64,000 nt of DNA. Source: Hyunsoonleella pacifica. Lineage in GTDB: Bacteria; Bacteroidota; Bacteroidia; Flavobacteriales; Flavobacteriaceae. The position numbers and the translations under genes are program-made. Positions 28,277-35,615 of the stretch are shown here, one piece after another; position 1 is the stretch's first letter, and each line of letters starts with the position of its first letter. The notes under the pieces are model-generated. The model ran no database searches and was not told the DNA's origin. It was given only the letters and a program-made list of their open reading frames with translations. The stretch lies in contig NZ_SIRS01000001.1 in assembly GCF_004310335.1 (NCBI RefSeq), positions 558,001-622,000 of the forward strand, given 5' to 3'.

Positions 28277-28388
28277 GTTTTATTTTACTGTTTTCTACCA
28301 CAACTCAGATAGTTAACTCTTTTTAATTTCTTTTAAAATCTGATATATTTTTGATTATTAGATAGATTAATAATCTATGATTGTTTAG

Positions 28389-28418
28389 TTGTAAACTTTA
28401 TTTAAAATATTAAATTTG
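28389..28418 (+). promoter_or_regulatory. uxaB promoter
   Basis: TTG (28389-28391), a 19-base spacer and TAAATTTG (28411-28418) match the Bacteroidetes promoter consensus. It lies 55 bases before the uxaB ATG and is immediately followed by a perfect palindromic operator. Confidence 0.75.
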
Positions 28419-28432
28419 TGTAATCGATTACA
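28419..28432 (+). promoter_or_regulatory. Probable LacI-type operator
   Basis: TGTAATCGATTACA is a perfect 14-base palindrome with the central CG typical of LacI-family operators. It directly abuts the -7 element, so it covers the expected transcription start, a position suited to repression. The candidate binder is the LacI regulator at 31566-32582. Confidence 0.72.
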
Positions 28433-28473
28433 TTTTTAATTATAGGTAAGGCAAGTCTAAATTAGCATACAAA

Positions 28474-29916
28474 ATGAGATTAAATAGGAAAAACCAAGGG
28501 TTAGAAAATAAAAATCCAATAAAAATAGTTCAATTTGGAGAAGGTAATTTTTTGAGAGCCTTTGTAGACTACGCAATCTACGAGCTAAATAAAAAAGCAA
28601 ATTTTAATGCAGGTATAGCAGTCATACAGCCCATTGATAAAGGGGTAATAGATATGCTAAACGATCAAGATGGTTTATATACATTATTTACAAAAGGTGT
28701 TAAAAAAGGTAAAATAATTGAAGAGCAAAAACTGATTGATACTATTGTTACTAGTGTTAATCCTTATGAAGACTTTAATAAGTATATAAGTTTTGCTAGG
28801 GAAGAGTCTTTAGAATTCGTAATTTCTAACACTACGGAAGCAGGAATAGTTTATGTTTCTAGAGATACCCAAGATATGAAACCCCCGAGTTCTTTTCCGG
28901 CAAAATTAACCTGTTTTCTTTACGAAAGGTACAATTGGTTTAATGGAGATAAAGATAAAGGCTTAACAATAATTCCATGTGAGCTTATTAATTACAATTC
29001 AGACACATTAAAAGATATCATCTTAAAATATATTTCCGATTGGAATTTAGAAAATGATTTTAAAAATTGGGTTTTGGAACACAATTCATTTCATAATACT
29101 TTGGTGGATAGAATTGTTCCTGGCTATCCTAGAGATGATATTGAAGCCTATAATGCCCAACTAAACTATTCAGATAAACTAATTGTTTCTGCAGAAACTT
29201 TTCTGTTATGGGTTATAGAAGGAGGGGAAAAACTTAAAAAACAGTTGCCATTCGATAAAACCGATTTAGATGTTAAAATAGTTGAAGATATGCAACCTTA
29301 CAGAACAAGAAAGGTTCGCATATTAAATGGCGCTCATACATCTATGGTGCCCTTTTCTTTACTTTATGGAAATGAAACAGTAAAAGAATCTGTTGACAAT
29401 GAATTTACAGGGAAATTTATTCAAGACCTAGTTTTTAATGAGGTTATCGATACTTTAAATATGGAAAAAAGTGAATTGAATAGTTTTGCCAATGAGGTTT
29501 TTGATCGGTTTAAAAATCCATTTATAGTCCACAAACTAGCAAGTATTGCTCTAAATTCTATCTCAAAGTTTAAGGTAAGAGTTTTACCCAGTCTAATAGA
29601 ATATATTAAGATACATGACAAATTGCCAACTAATTTAACGTTTGCTTTTGCTTGCCTATTAAGGTTCTATAAGGGTACATGGAATGGTAAAGCTTTACCA
29701 GTAAATGATGATGAAAGAGTTATGGATAATTTTGTTAGAATATGGAGTAATAGTGATATTGAAAATGTAGTAAAACAAATTTTAAGTATAAAATCATATT
29801 GGGGACAAGACTTAACACAAGTAACAGGTTTAATACCTACAATGGTTTTGGTTTTGAAAGAAATTGAATTACATGGCATTGAAAAAGGGTATGAAAATTA
29901 TGCTCGAGTTTATTAG
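28474..29916 (+). CDS. uxaB: Tagaturonate reductase (altronate oxidoreductase)
   Basis: UxaB reduces D-tagaturonate to D-altronate with NADH in hexuronate breakdown. The 480-residue protein belongs to the polyol/mannitol dehydrogenase family: dinucleotide loop FGEGNFLR at 21-28, and catalytic K280, N285 and H288 in KVRILNGAHTS. Assignment as UxaB rather than fructuronate reductase UxuB rests on the N-terminus typical of Bacteroidetes UxaB and on the adjacent altronate dehydratase gene 30 bases downstream. The ATG at 28474 follows a strong promoter and operator. Confidence 0.88.
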   Translation: MRLNRKNQGLENKNPIKIVQFGEGNFLRAFVDYAIYELNKKANFNAGIAVIQPIDKGVIDMLNDQDGLYTLFTKGVKKGKIIEEQKLIDTIVTSVNPYEDFNKYISFAREESLEFVISNTTEAGIVYVSRDTQDMKPPSSFPAKLTCFLYERYNWFNGDKDKGLTIIPCELINYNSDTLKDIILKYISDWNLENDFKNWVLEHNSFHNTLVDRIVPGYPRDDIEAYNAQLNYSDKLIVSAETFLLWVIEGGEKLKKQLPFDKTDLDVKIVEDMQPYRTRKVRILNGAHTSMVPFSLLYGNETVKESVDNEFTGKFIQDLVFNEVIDTLNMEKSELNSFANEVFDRFKNPFIVHKLASIALNSISKFKVRVLPSLIEYIKIHDKLPTNLTFAFACLLRFYKGTWNGKALPVNDDERVMDNFVRIWSNSDIENVVKQILSIKSYWGQDLTQVTGLIPTMVLVLKEIELHGIEKGYENYARVY

Positions 29917-29946
29917 TTTTTTTAGATAACAATTACGAAACAACAA

Positions 29947-31554
29947 ATGCAAAATAAACTTATAAAAGTAAATGCATCAGACAACGTTGCTGTAGCATTA
30001 ATTGATTTAAATGCAGGAGCTTTAGTGTCTTTTGAAGGAGAGGATATAAAAATAGTTTCTAATGTAAAATCTAAACACAAAATAGCATTAGCAAACTTTA
30101 AACCTAATGATAAGATAATTATGTATGGTGTTCTTGTAGGTTTAGCAAATACTACAATTAAAAAAGGAGATGTTTTAACTGTTGATAATGTAACACATCA
30201 AAGTGAAAAAGTTTTTGGTAAAACAGCATCTTTTAATTGGGAATCCCCAAATGTAGAGAAGTGGAAGAATAAAACGTTTCTGGGATATCATAGAGATGAT
30301 GGGCAAGTGGGTACAGAAAATGTTTGGCTATTTTTTCCTTTAGTTTTTTGTGAAAACAGGAATATTGAAATCCTTAAGGATATTTTTGAAAGAGAATTAA
30401 TTAAGCAAAAACCGAATCCACACCAAATCTTACTTCGCTCTTTGGTAAGTGGAGAAGACGAAGTTGAAAAGATAGATAAACAAACCGATGTTTTTGAAAA
30501 TATTGATGTTAAATTTATTACACATGCTTCTGGATGTGGTGGTATTAGACAAGATGCAGAGAGTTTAGCAAAATTGTTAGCTGGTTATGTAAATAACCCA
30601 AACGTTGCTGGAGCTACAGTGCTAAGTTTGGGGTGTCAAAATCTACAAATAAATATTTTTGAAGACGCATTAAATAAGATCAATCCAGTTAATAAAAAAC
30701 CTGTTTTAATCTATGAACAGCAGCAAATGGGTACTGTAGATAATATGCTATCTACTATAATTAAAGATACTTTTGCAGCTATTAAAGAAGCAAATAAGAT
30801 AGAAAGAAAACCAGCACCATTATCAAAATTACAAATTGGTTTAGAATGTGGAGGATCTGATGGTTTTTCTGGAATATCTGCAAATCCAACACTTGGAGCA
30901 GTTTCTGATTTAATTGTAGCATTGGGGGGAACAGCTGTTTTAGCAGAGTTTCCTGAATTGTGTGGCGTAGAACAAGAACTTGTGAATAGGTGTGTAGATG
31001 ATAAAGATGGAGAAAAGTTTTTAAAGTTGATGAAGGCTTATGAAAAATCTGTAGTAGATGCAGGTTCAGGGTTTGATATGAATCCCTCTCCAGGCAACAT
31101 AAAAGATGGTTTAATTACTGACGCTATGAAATCTGCTGGTGCAGCCAAAAAAGGAGGAACTTCTCCAGTAGAAAGTGTTTTAGATTACGGAGAATATATT
31201 ACCAAAACAGGACTAAACTTATTGTGTACTCCCGGTAATGATGTAGAAAGTACAACAGGTTTAGTGGGCTCAGGAGCCAACTTAATTTTATTTACAACAG
31301 GTTTAGGAACTCCAACAGGAAACCCTATTGCACCTGTAATTAAAGTATCTTCAAATACAGAACTTAAAGCAAAAATGCCAGATATTATAGATATTGAAAC
31401 AGGCGCTATAATTAGAGGAGAAAAAACAATAGATGAAATGGCAGATGAAATGCTCAATTTTATTATTGAAGTTGCTAGTGGTAGAATACAAACGAAAGCG
31501 AAACTATTAAATCAAGATGATTTTATTCCTTGGAAAAGAGGTGTGTCACTATAG
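29947..31554 (+). CDS. uxaA: Altronate dehydratase
   Basis: UxaA dehydrates D-altronate to 2-keto-3-deoxygluconate and is a cytoplasmic iron-dependent enzyme. The 535-residue protein has an N-terminal SAF-like domain (about 1-95) and the large catalytic domain with HASGCGGIRQDAE, LGCQNLQ and LECGGSDGFSGISANP, all features of the UxaA/GarD family. It follows uxaB by 30 bases and the two form an operon. KDG kinase, KDPG aldolase and uronate isomerase are not in the window, so the pathway must be completed elsewhere. Confidence 0.92.
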   Translation: MQNKLIKVNASDNVAVALIDLNAGALVSFEGEDIKIVSNVKSKHKIALANFKPNDKIIMYGVLVGLANTTIKKGDVLTVDNVTHQSEKVFGKTASFNWESPNVEKWKNKTFLGYHRDDGQVGTENVWLFFPLVFCENRNIEILKDIFERELIKQKPNPHQILLRSLVSGEDEVEKIDKQTDVFENIDVKFITHASGCGGIRQDAESLAKLLAGYVNNPNVAGATVLSLGCQNLQINIFEDALNKINPVNKKPVLIYEQQQMGTVDNMLSTIIKDTFAAIKEANKIERKPAPLSKLQIGLECGGSDGFSGISANPTLGAVSDLIVALGGTAVLAEFPELCGVEQELVNRCVDDKDGEKFLKLMKAYEKSVVDAGSGFDMNPSPGNIKDGLITDAMKSAGAAKKGGTSPVESVLDYGEYITKTGLNLLCTPGNDVESTTGLVGSGANLILFTTGLGTPTGNPIAPVIKVSSNTELKAKMPDIIDIETGAIIRGEKTIDEMADEMLNFIIEVASGRIQTKAKLLNQDDFIPWKRGVSL

Positions 31555-31565
31555 CTTTTATGTAG

Positions 31566-32582
31566 TTATTTTTTAGAAGATGATGCTCTTATTATTAATT
31601 TAGGTTCTAATACTATGTGTTTTTCTTCTTTTAAAATTGAGTTGTTATTTATTTGTTTTATGAAAACCCCAGCAGTTTCTTTGCCAATTTCTATTGGAGA
31701 TTGATCAACTGAACTTATTGATAGTTCCATAAATTTAGTAAAAGGCTCATTACTAAAACCTACAATACCTATATCTTTAGGTATATTTATATCTTGTTTT
31801 TTCAACTCTTTAATAGCTCCGAGAGCAGCAAAATCACTTGATGAAAAAATCGCATCTGGACGTTTGTCTAATTTCAATAACATTTTAATGGCATTTTTAC
31901 CATCTTCACGATTACTTTTCGTTTTTATAATATAATCCTCATTTATTTTGAGTCCAGAATCTAATAAAGCTTGTTTGTAGCCCAAATATCTTTGTTTAAA
32001 AATCTCAACAGAATAATCGCCTCTAAAATGAGCAATTCTTTTATAGCCTTGATCGATGAGGTGTTTTGTAGATTTATATCCAGCATCAAAATCATTTATA
32101 GTAACAGAACTTACACCTTCAAAACTTTTTTTCCGATCAAAAAAAATGAGTGGGATTCCTTTTTTTATAATCTTTTCAAAGTTTTGTTTTTCTGAGTTTG
32201 GTGTTGTAGAAATTAAAATACCATCAACTTGTGCATTGATAAGTGTATCAATACATTCTTTTTCAATAATAGGATCTTCATGGGTTTGACAAATTATTAC
32301 ATGATATCCAAGAGGGCGAATAGCTTCTTCAATGCCTCTAATAATGGAACCAAAGAAATTATTATCAATTCGAGGAACAATAACACCTACATTAAAGCTT
32401 TTACCACTCTTTAAAGCTTTTGCTACCCTATTTTGCTCATAATTCATTTCTTGAGCGGTTTTTTGAACTAACTCCTTTGTTTTCTTACTGATCCTATGAT
32501 TATTGTTTAAAGCTCTTGAAATAGTAGCAGCTGTAAGGTTAAGCTGTTTTGCTATATCGTATATAGTAGTTTTTTTTGACAT
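31566..32582 (-). CDS. LacI-family transcriptional regulator
   Basis: A 338-residue repressor-type protein. The N-terminal helix-turn-helix (TTIYDIAKQLNLTAATISRAL, about 4-24) is followed by the hinge helix (RVAKALKSGKS) and a periplasmic-binding-protein-like effector domain from about residue 60. It sits convergent to uxaA and upstream, on the same strand, of nothing else. A perfect palindrome at the uxaB promoter and a weaker copy over its own start codon suggest that it controls the uronate genes and itself. The effector could be a uronate, KDG or inositol; the sequence does not say. Confidence 0.92.
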   Translation of the reverse strand: MSKKTTIYDIAKQLNLTAATISRALNNNHRISKKTKELVQKTAQEMNYEQNRVAKALKSGKSFNVGVIVPRIDNNFFGSIIRGIEEAIRPLGYHVIICQTHEDPIIEKECIDTLINAQVDGILISTTPNSEKQNFEKIIKKGIPLIFFDRKKSFEGVSSVTINDFDAGYKSTKHLIDQGYKRIAHFRGDYSVEIFKQRYLGYKQALLDSGLKINEDYIIKTKSNREDGKNAIKMLLKLDKRPDAIFSSSDFAALGAIKELKKQDINIPKDIGIVGFSNEPFTKFMELSISSVDQSPIEIGKETAGVFIKQINNNSILKEEKHIVLEPKLIIRASSSKK

Positions 32583-32590
32583 CGATTATA
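32577..32590 (-). promoter_or_regulatory. Possible autoregulatory operator over the LacI gene start
   Basis: Reading the plus strand, TGACATCGATTATA matches the uxaB palindrome at 11 of 14 positions, including the central ATCGATTA. It overlaps the start codon of the regulator gene (32580-32582). Confidence 0.45.
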
Positions 32591-32631
32591 AATGTGATTC
32601 AAGAGAGAAGAGCAAATTAAAAATTTAATAT

Positions 32632-32639
32632 CAAAAATA
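32632..32639 (-). promoter_or_regulatory. Candidate -7 element for the LacI gene
   Basis: Reads TATTTTTG on the minus strand, 49 bases upstream of the start codon. Confidence 0.4.
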
Positions 32640-32757
32640 GCTATAAACTTAGCACTTCTTGTAAATACCTTTTCATTTCTAGAGAGATAGAATTATAAAT
32701 ACAATAATTACCAAAAGAGGTATAATATAAGAAGCTGAAAAATTACGATTAGAGTTT

Positions 32758-34332
32758 TTACGATAACAATACGTATATCAATATTGTTAAAAAGACAAGT
32801 ATAAAACCGTATGGCTTCACTTTAGACCATGATTTTTCCTCAATATCTTTTTCTTTGTAATAATGCATGTTTTCTTTTGAAGGGTAAACTTTTGAAACTA
32901 AAAACATAATAATGAAGTTTAGAAGAAATTCTATACCCCAAAGATGTACAAAATGAATATCTAAATTCAATATAAATGTTGTTAGAATATAAAATGTAAA
33001 TCCAAAGAATAAACCGGCTTTAGCACCTTTTGTATTAATTTGCTTAAAAAAGATGCCCGCTATAATGATCGAAGAAATTGGTATAAAAAAGATACCATTA
33101 AGTTCCTGTAATAATTGATATAACCCTTCTGGAGCATAAGCAACCATTGGTGCAACTGCAATGGCTATAATAGCTAAAACTACTGATGAAATTTTACCAT
33201 ATCTAACCAGCTTTTCATCCGAAGCATTTTTATCAATAATTTTTTTGTAAATATCTAAACAAAATATGGTACTCGCAGAATTTAAAACACTATTAAAAGT
33301 ACTTAAAACAGCTCCTAGAATAACAGCAGCAAAAAATCCAAAAAGGTAGGTAGGTAGCACCTTTTTTACAAGCATAGGATATATTAAATCTGGTGTTTCG
33401 TAATATTGATCCTGAAAATAATAATACGCAATTAATCCAGGCAATACAATTATAGCTGGTACAAAGAGTTTGAGAATGCCTGTATAAATCAATCCTTTTT
33501 GAGCTTCAACTAAGTTTTTAGCTCCAAAAGCCCGTTGTATAATGGCTTGGTTCATTCCCCAAAAATAGAGTTGATTAATCATTAAACCCGTAAATAATAC
33601 AGAAAAGGGGAGTACGGAGTCTGGTTTTCCGATGATATCAAACTTATCTGGGGCAAAATTATATACGGTACTTAAACCGCTAAACATATCGCCATTACCT
33701 ATTTGATATAAAGCAATAATGGGTATTAGCAAACCTCCTAGCATCAATCCAATTCCATTTAATGAGTCTGAATACGCCACTGCTTTTAGACCACCAAAAA
33801 TGGCATATAAGGAACCAATAACTCCAATAATTAATACGGTATAGATTAAAGATTGTCCTTTTGAAATGTTGAACATTTCAGAAAAATCAAAAACACTTTC
33901 AATATTTATAGCGCCAGAGTATAATACGATAGGCAGTAGGGTAATAACAAACGAAGACATTAAAAGAAAAGCAACAACAGATCTTATAACGCCATCAAAA
34001 CGCCTTTCTAAAAATTCCGGGATTGTGGTCAACCCCATTTTGATGAATTTAGGAATAAAATAAATAGCAGCTATAACTAGTGCAATAGCTGAAGTTACCT
34101 CCCAAGCAATAATAATTATTCCATTTTTATAAGAGCTCCCGTTCATTCCTATCAAATGTTCTGTGGAGATATTCGTTAGAATCATAGAACCTGCAATAAT
34201 AGGACCTGTTAAACTCTTTCCAGCTAAAAAATAACCTTTAGAAGTGGTAAATTTATCTTTTCTGAGTTTGTATGTTGTATAAAATATTACAAATAATGTA
34301 AACCCAAAAAAGCCTAGGTAAGTATAAAACAT
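32758..34332 (-). CDS. Sodium:solute symporter, probable inositol/sugar transporter
   Basis: An inner-membrane transporter of 524 residues with about 13-14 hydrophobic helices, belonging to the SSS/SGLT family. The family pattern is seen in GYFLAGKSLTGPIIAGSM and ISTEHLIGMNG near the N-terminus and YAIFGGLKAVAYSDSLNG in the middle. Family members carry sugars, inositol or other small solutes with Na+. It lies 33 bases downstream of the myo-inositol oxygenase gene on the same strand, so uptake of myo-inositol is the simplest inference; uronate or mannose remain possible. Confidence 0.85.
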   Translation of the reverse strand: MFYTYLGFFGFTLFVIFYTTYKLRKDKFTTSKGYFLAGKSLTGPIIAGSMILTNISTEHLIGMNGSSYKNGIIIIAWEVTSAIALVIAAIYFIPKFIKMGLTTIPEFLERRFDGVIRSVVAFLLMSSFVITLLPIVLYSGAINIESVFDFSEMFNISKGQSLIYTVLIIGVIGSLYAIFGGLKAVAYSDSLNGIGLMLGGLLIPIIALYQIGNGDMFSGLSTVYNFAPDKFDIIGKPDSVLPFSVLFTGLMINQLYFWGMNQAIIQRAFGAKNLVEAQKGLIYTGILKLFVPAIIVLPGLIAYYYFQDQYYETPDLIYPMLVKKVLPTYLFGFFAAVILGAVLSTFNSVLNSASTIFCLDIYKKIIDKNASDEKLVRYGKISSVVLAIIAIAVAPMVAYAPEGLYQLLQELNGIFFIPISSIIIAGIFFKQINTKGAKAGLFFGFTFYILTTFILNLDIHFVHLWGIEFLLNFIIMFLVSKVYPSKENMHYYKEKDIEEKSWSKVKPYGFILVFLTILIYVLLS

Positions 34333-34365
34333 TTCAATAAAGGTTAGTTAGTTGACTGTTGGTTG

Positions 34366-35235
34366 TTAAAATTTTAATACATCAGGTAAATATTTTTTAA
34401 CAAGTTCTTCATAATAAGGTTTAAGCGTTTTAACATCAGGTTTTACTGGTGCTTTTGTATATAGATCATAAGGGTTGAATTTTTTAACCCATTCAAACAT
34501 TTCTACATCTTTATTATTCATTAAATGACGGTATTCATTTTCACGGTGTTGCGCATAAAATGAATGGTATCTAATTATATATAAGGCAGGTTCGGGCAAA
34601 TAATCTTTTAATATTTGATATAAATATTCATCATGTCCCCAGCTCATCTTAACCTTGTCTAAACCACAATTAGGGGAATAAATACCATATTTAGTGTTAA
34701 ATTTAGGATTGGTTGAGTCTGGATTTTTATCAAAAAAATCAGCATGTACTATTTTATCAGAGAATTTACATCCAACAGGAAATGTATCGCCAACAACAGC
34801 CCACTGAGGTTCATCAAATAAGCAAAGTACTTTACCAACATCATGTAAAAACCCCGTTAAAACAAACCAGTCGGGATGACCATCAGCCCTAATAGCTTCA
34901 GAGGTTTGTAGTAAATGCTGTAATTGATCCAGATCAATATCAGGATCGCTGTCATCCACTAATGTGTTTAAAAAGTCTACAGCTTCCCAAATAGACATTT
35001 CTTTTCTGTTGAATTGTAAAAAATCGTTCTCTTTTTTAGAGACAAAATCATAAGTTTGAAATGTATGATTAAGCCTATAGAACTCTTTTACAGTTTCAGC
35101 TCTTTCAGAATCTTCATAATCTCTAAAGCCTTCTTTTTCTTTACTAGTAGTATTTGGTTCTGGGTACCTTTTAATTAAATCTTCTTCCCAGTGTTCTATG
35201 TTTTCAAGAGGTTGATTTATTGATGTTTTTTTCAT
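34366..35235 (-). CDS. Myo-inositol oxygenase
   Basis: MIOX uses a mixed-valent diiron site to cleave myo-inositol to D-glucuronate with O2. The protein has 289 residues, close to the eukaryotic enzyme. All six expected iron ligands are visible: H107 (QHLLQTSEA), H131 and D132 (GFLHDVGKVL), H201 (MSWGHDEYL), H224 (IIRYHSFYAQH) and D257 (FNPYDLYTK). The conserved VVGDTFPVGC segment is also present. No signal peptide is seen, so it acts in the cytoplasm, consistent with the symporter 33 bases downstream delivering inositol. It is divergent from susC. Confidence 0.94.
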   Translation of the reverse strand: MKKTSINQPLENIEHWEEDLIKRYPEPNTTSKEKEGFRDYEDSERAETVKEFYRLNHTFQTYDFVSKKENDFLQFNRKEMSIWEAVDFLNTLVDDSDPDIDLDQLQHLLQTSEAIRADGHPDWFVLTGFLHDVGKVLCLFDEPQWAVVGDTFPVGCKFSDKIVHADFFDKNPDSTNPKFNTKYGIYSPNCGLDKVKMSWGHDEYLYQILKDYLPEPALYIIRYHSFYAQHRENEYRHLMNNKDVEMFEWVKKFNPYDLYTKAPVKPDVKTLKPYYEELVKKYLPDVLKF

Positions 35236-35276
35236 GCTACTAACATATTTAATTTTTATTCGCTAATTTCTCATTC

Positions 35277-35290
35277 TTAAATCGATTAGT
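35277..35290 (-). promoter_or_regulatory. Possible second LacI operator upstream of MIOX
   Basis: TTAAATCGATTAGT matches the uxaB palindrome at 10 of 14 positions and keeps the AATCGATT core. It lies 42 bases upstream of the MIOX start codon. Weak evidence alone; supported by context. Confidence 0.4.
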
Positions 35291-35533
35291 TTAATAACTA
35301 TCAACACATTAGTAAATGAGAAATGATGTAAAACCAGTTCATAACAAATTTAATCACAGAGGTATTTGGTGTGATGGACTAATAGTTTATTTATATGGAT
35401 TATTTAATCAGCAGCAATCTTATTATTTATTTGTTTAGCATGTTTTTTTTTAAATAGAAGCTCAAGTTTAAACCTAATTTAATGTCAGGCAAAGCTTAAT
35501 ATTTTAGTCTATTTTAAATGATATTTCCATGTT

Positions 35534-35595
35534 TTTGATGTAAAACTCCATATCAAACTTTGGGTCTTAACTTAATTTTAACGAATATAATTTTG
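35534..35595 (+). promoter_or_regulatory. susC promoter with upstream inverted repeat
   Basis: TAATTTTG at 35588-35595 matches the -7 consensus, 20 bases before susC. TTTG at 35559-35562 is a possible -33 element with a 25-base spacer, longer than usual. The inverted repeat TTTGAT-N12-ATCAAA (35534-35557) just upstream is a candidate activator site, for example for the hybrid two-component regulator. Confidence 0.5.
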
Positions 35596-35615
35596 ACTAA
35601 TCTAAATTTATTAAA

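Larger units (their letters stand above)
27897..28473. other. 577-base intergenic region between pheT and uxaB
   Basis: No full gene is visible. From left to right it holds the pheT promoter; a 16-codon signal-peptide-like frame (28042-28092, MKYKLLCLVCFCFYMY); a cluster of TGTTAA/TTAACA boxes (28110-28115, 28119-28130 as a perfect palindrome, 28146-28151); a second tiny frame (28242-28316, beginning MKLNLRLRLSFLF); a hairpin with T-tract inside it; and the uxaB promoter and operator. The tiny frames may be chance or remnants of secreted proteins. This is the boundary between core genome and the glycan locus. Confidence 0.6.
35236..35615. other. 380-base divergent control region between MIOX and susC
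   Basis: No gene is visible. It contains a LacI-operator-like site at 35277-35290, a minus-strand TAAATTTG at 35345-35352 that could be the MIOX -7 element (leader about 105 bases), an inverted repeat TTTGAT/ATCAAA with a 12-base gap at 35534-35557, and the susC -7 element at 35588-35595. Confidence 0.6.
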
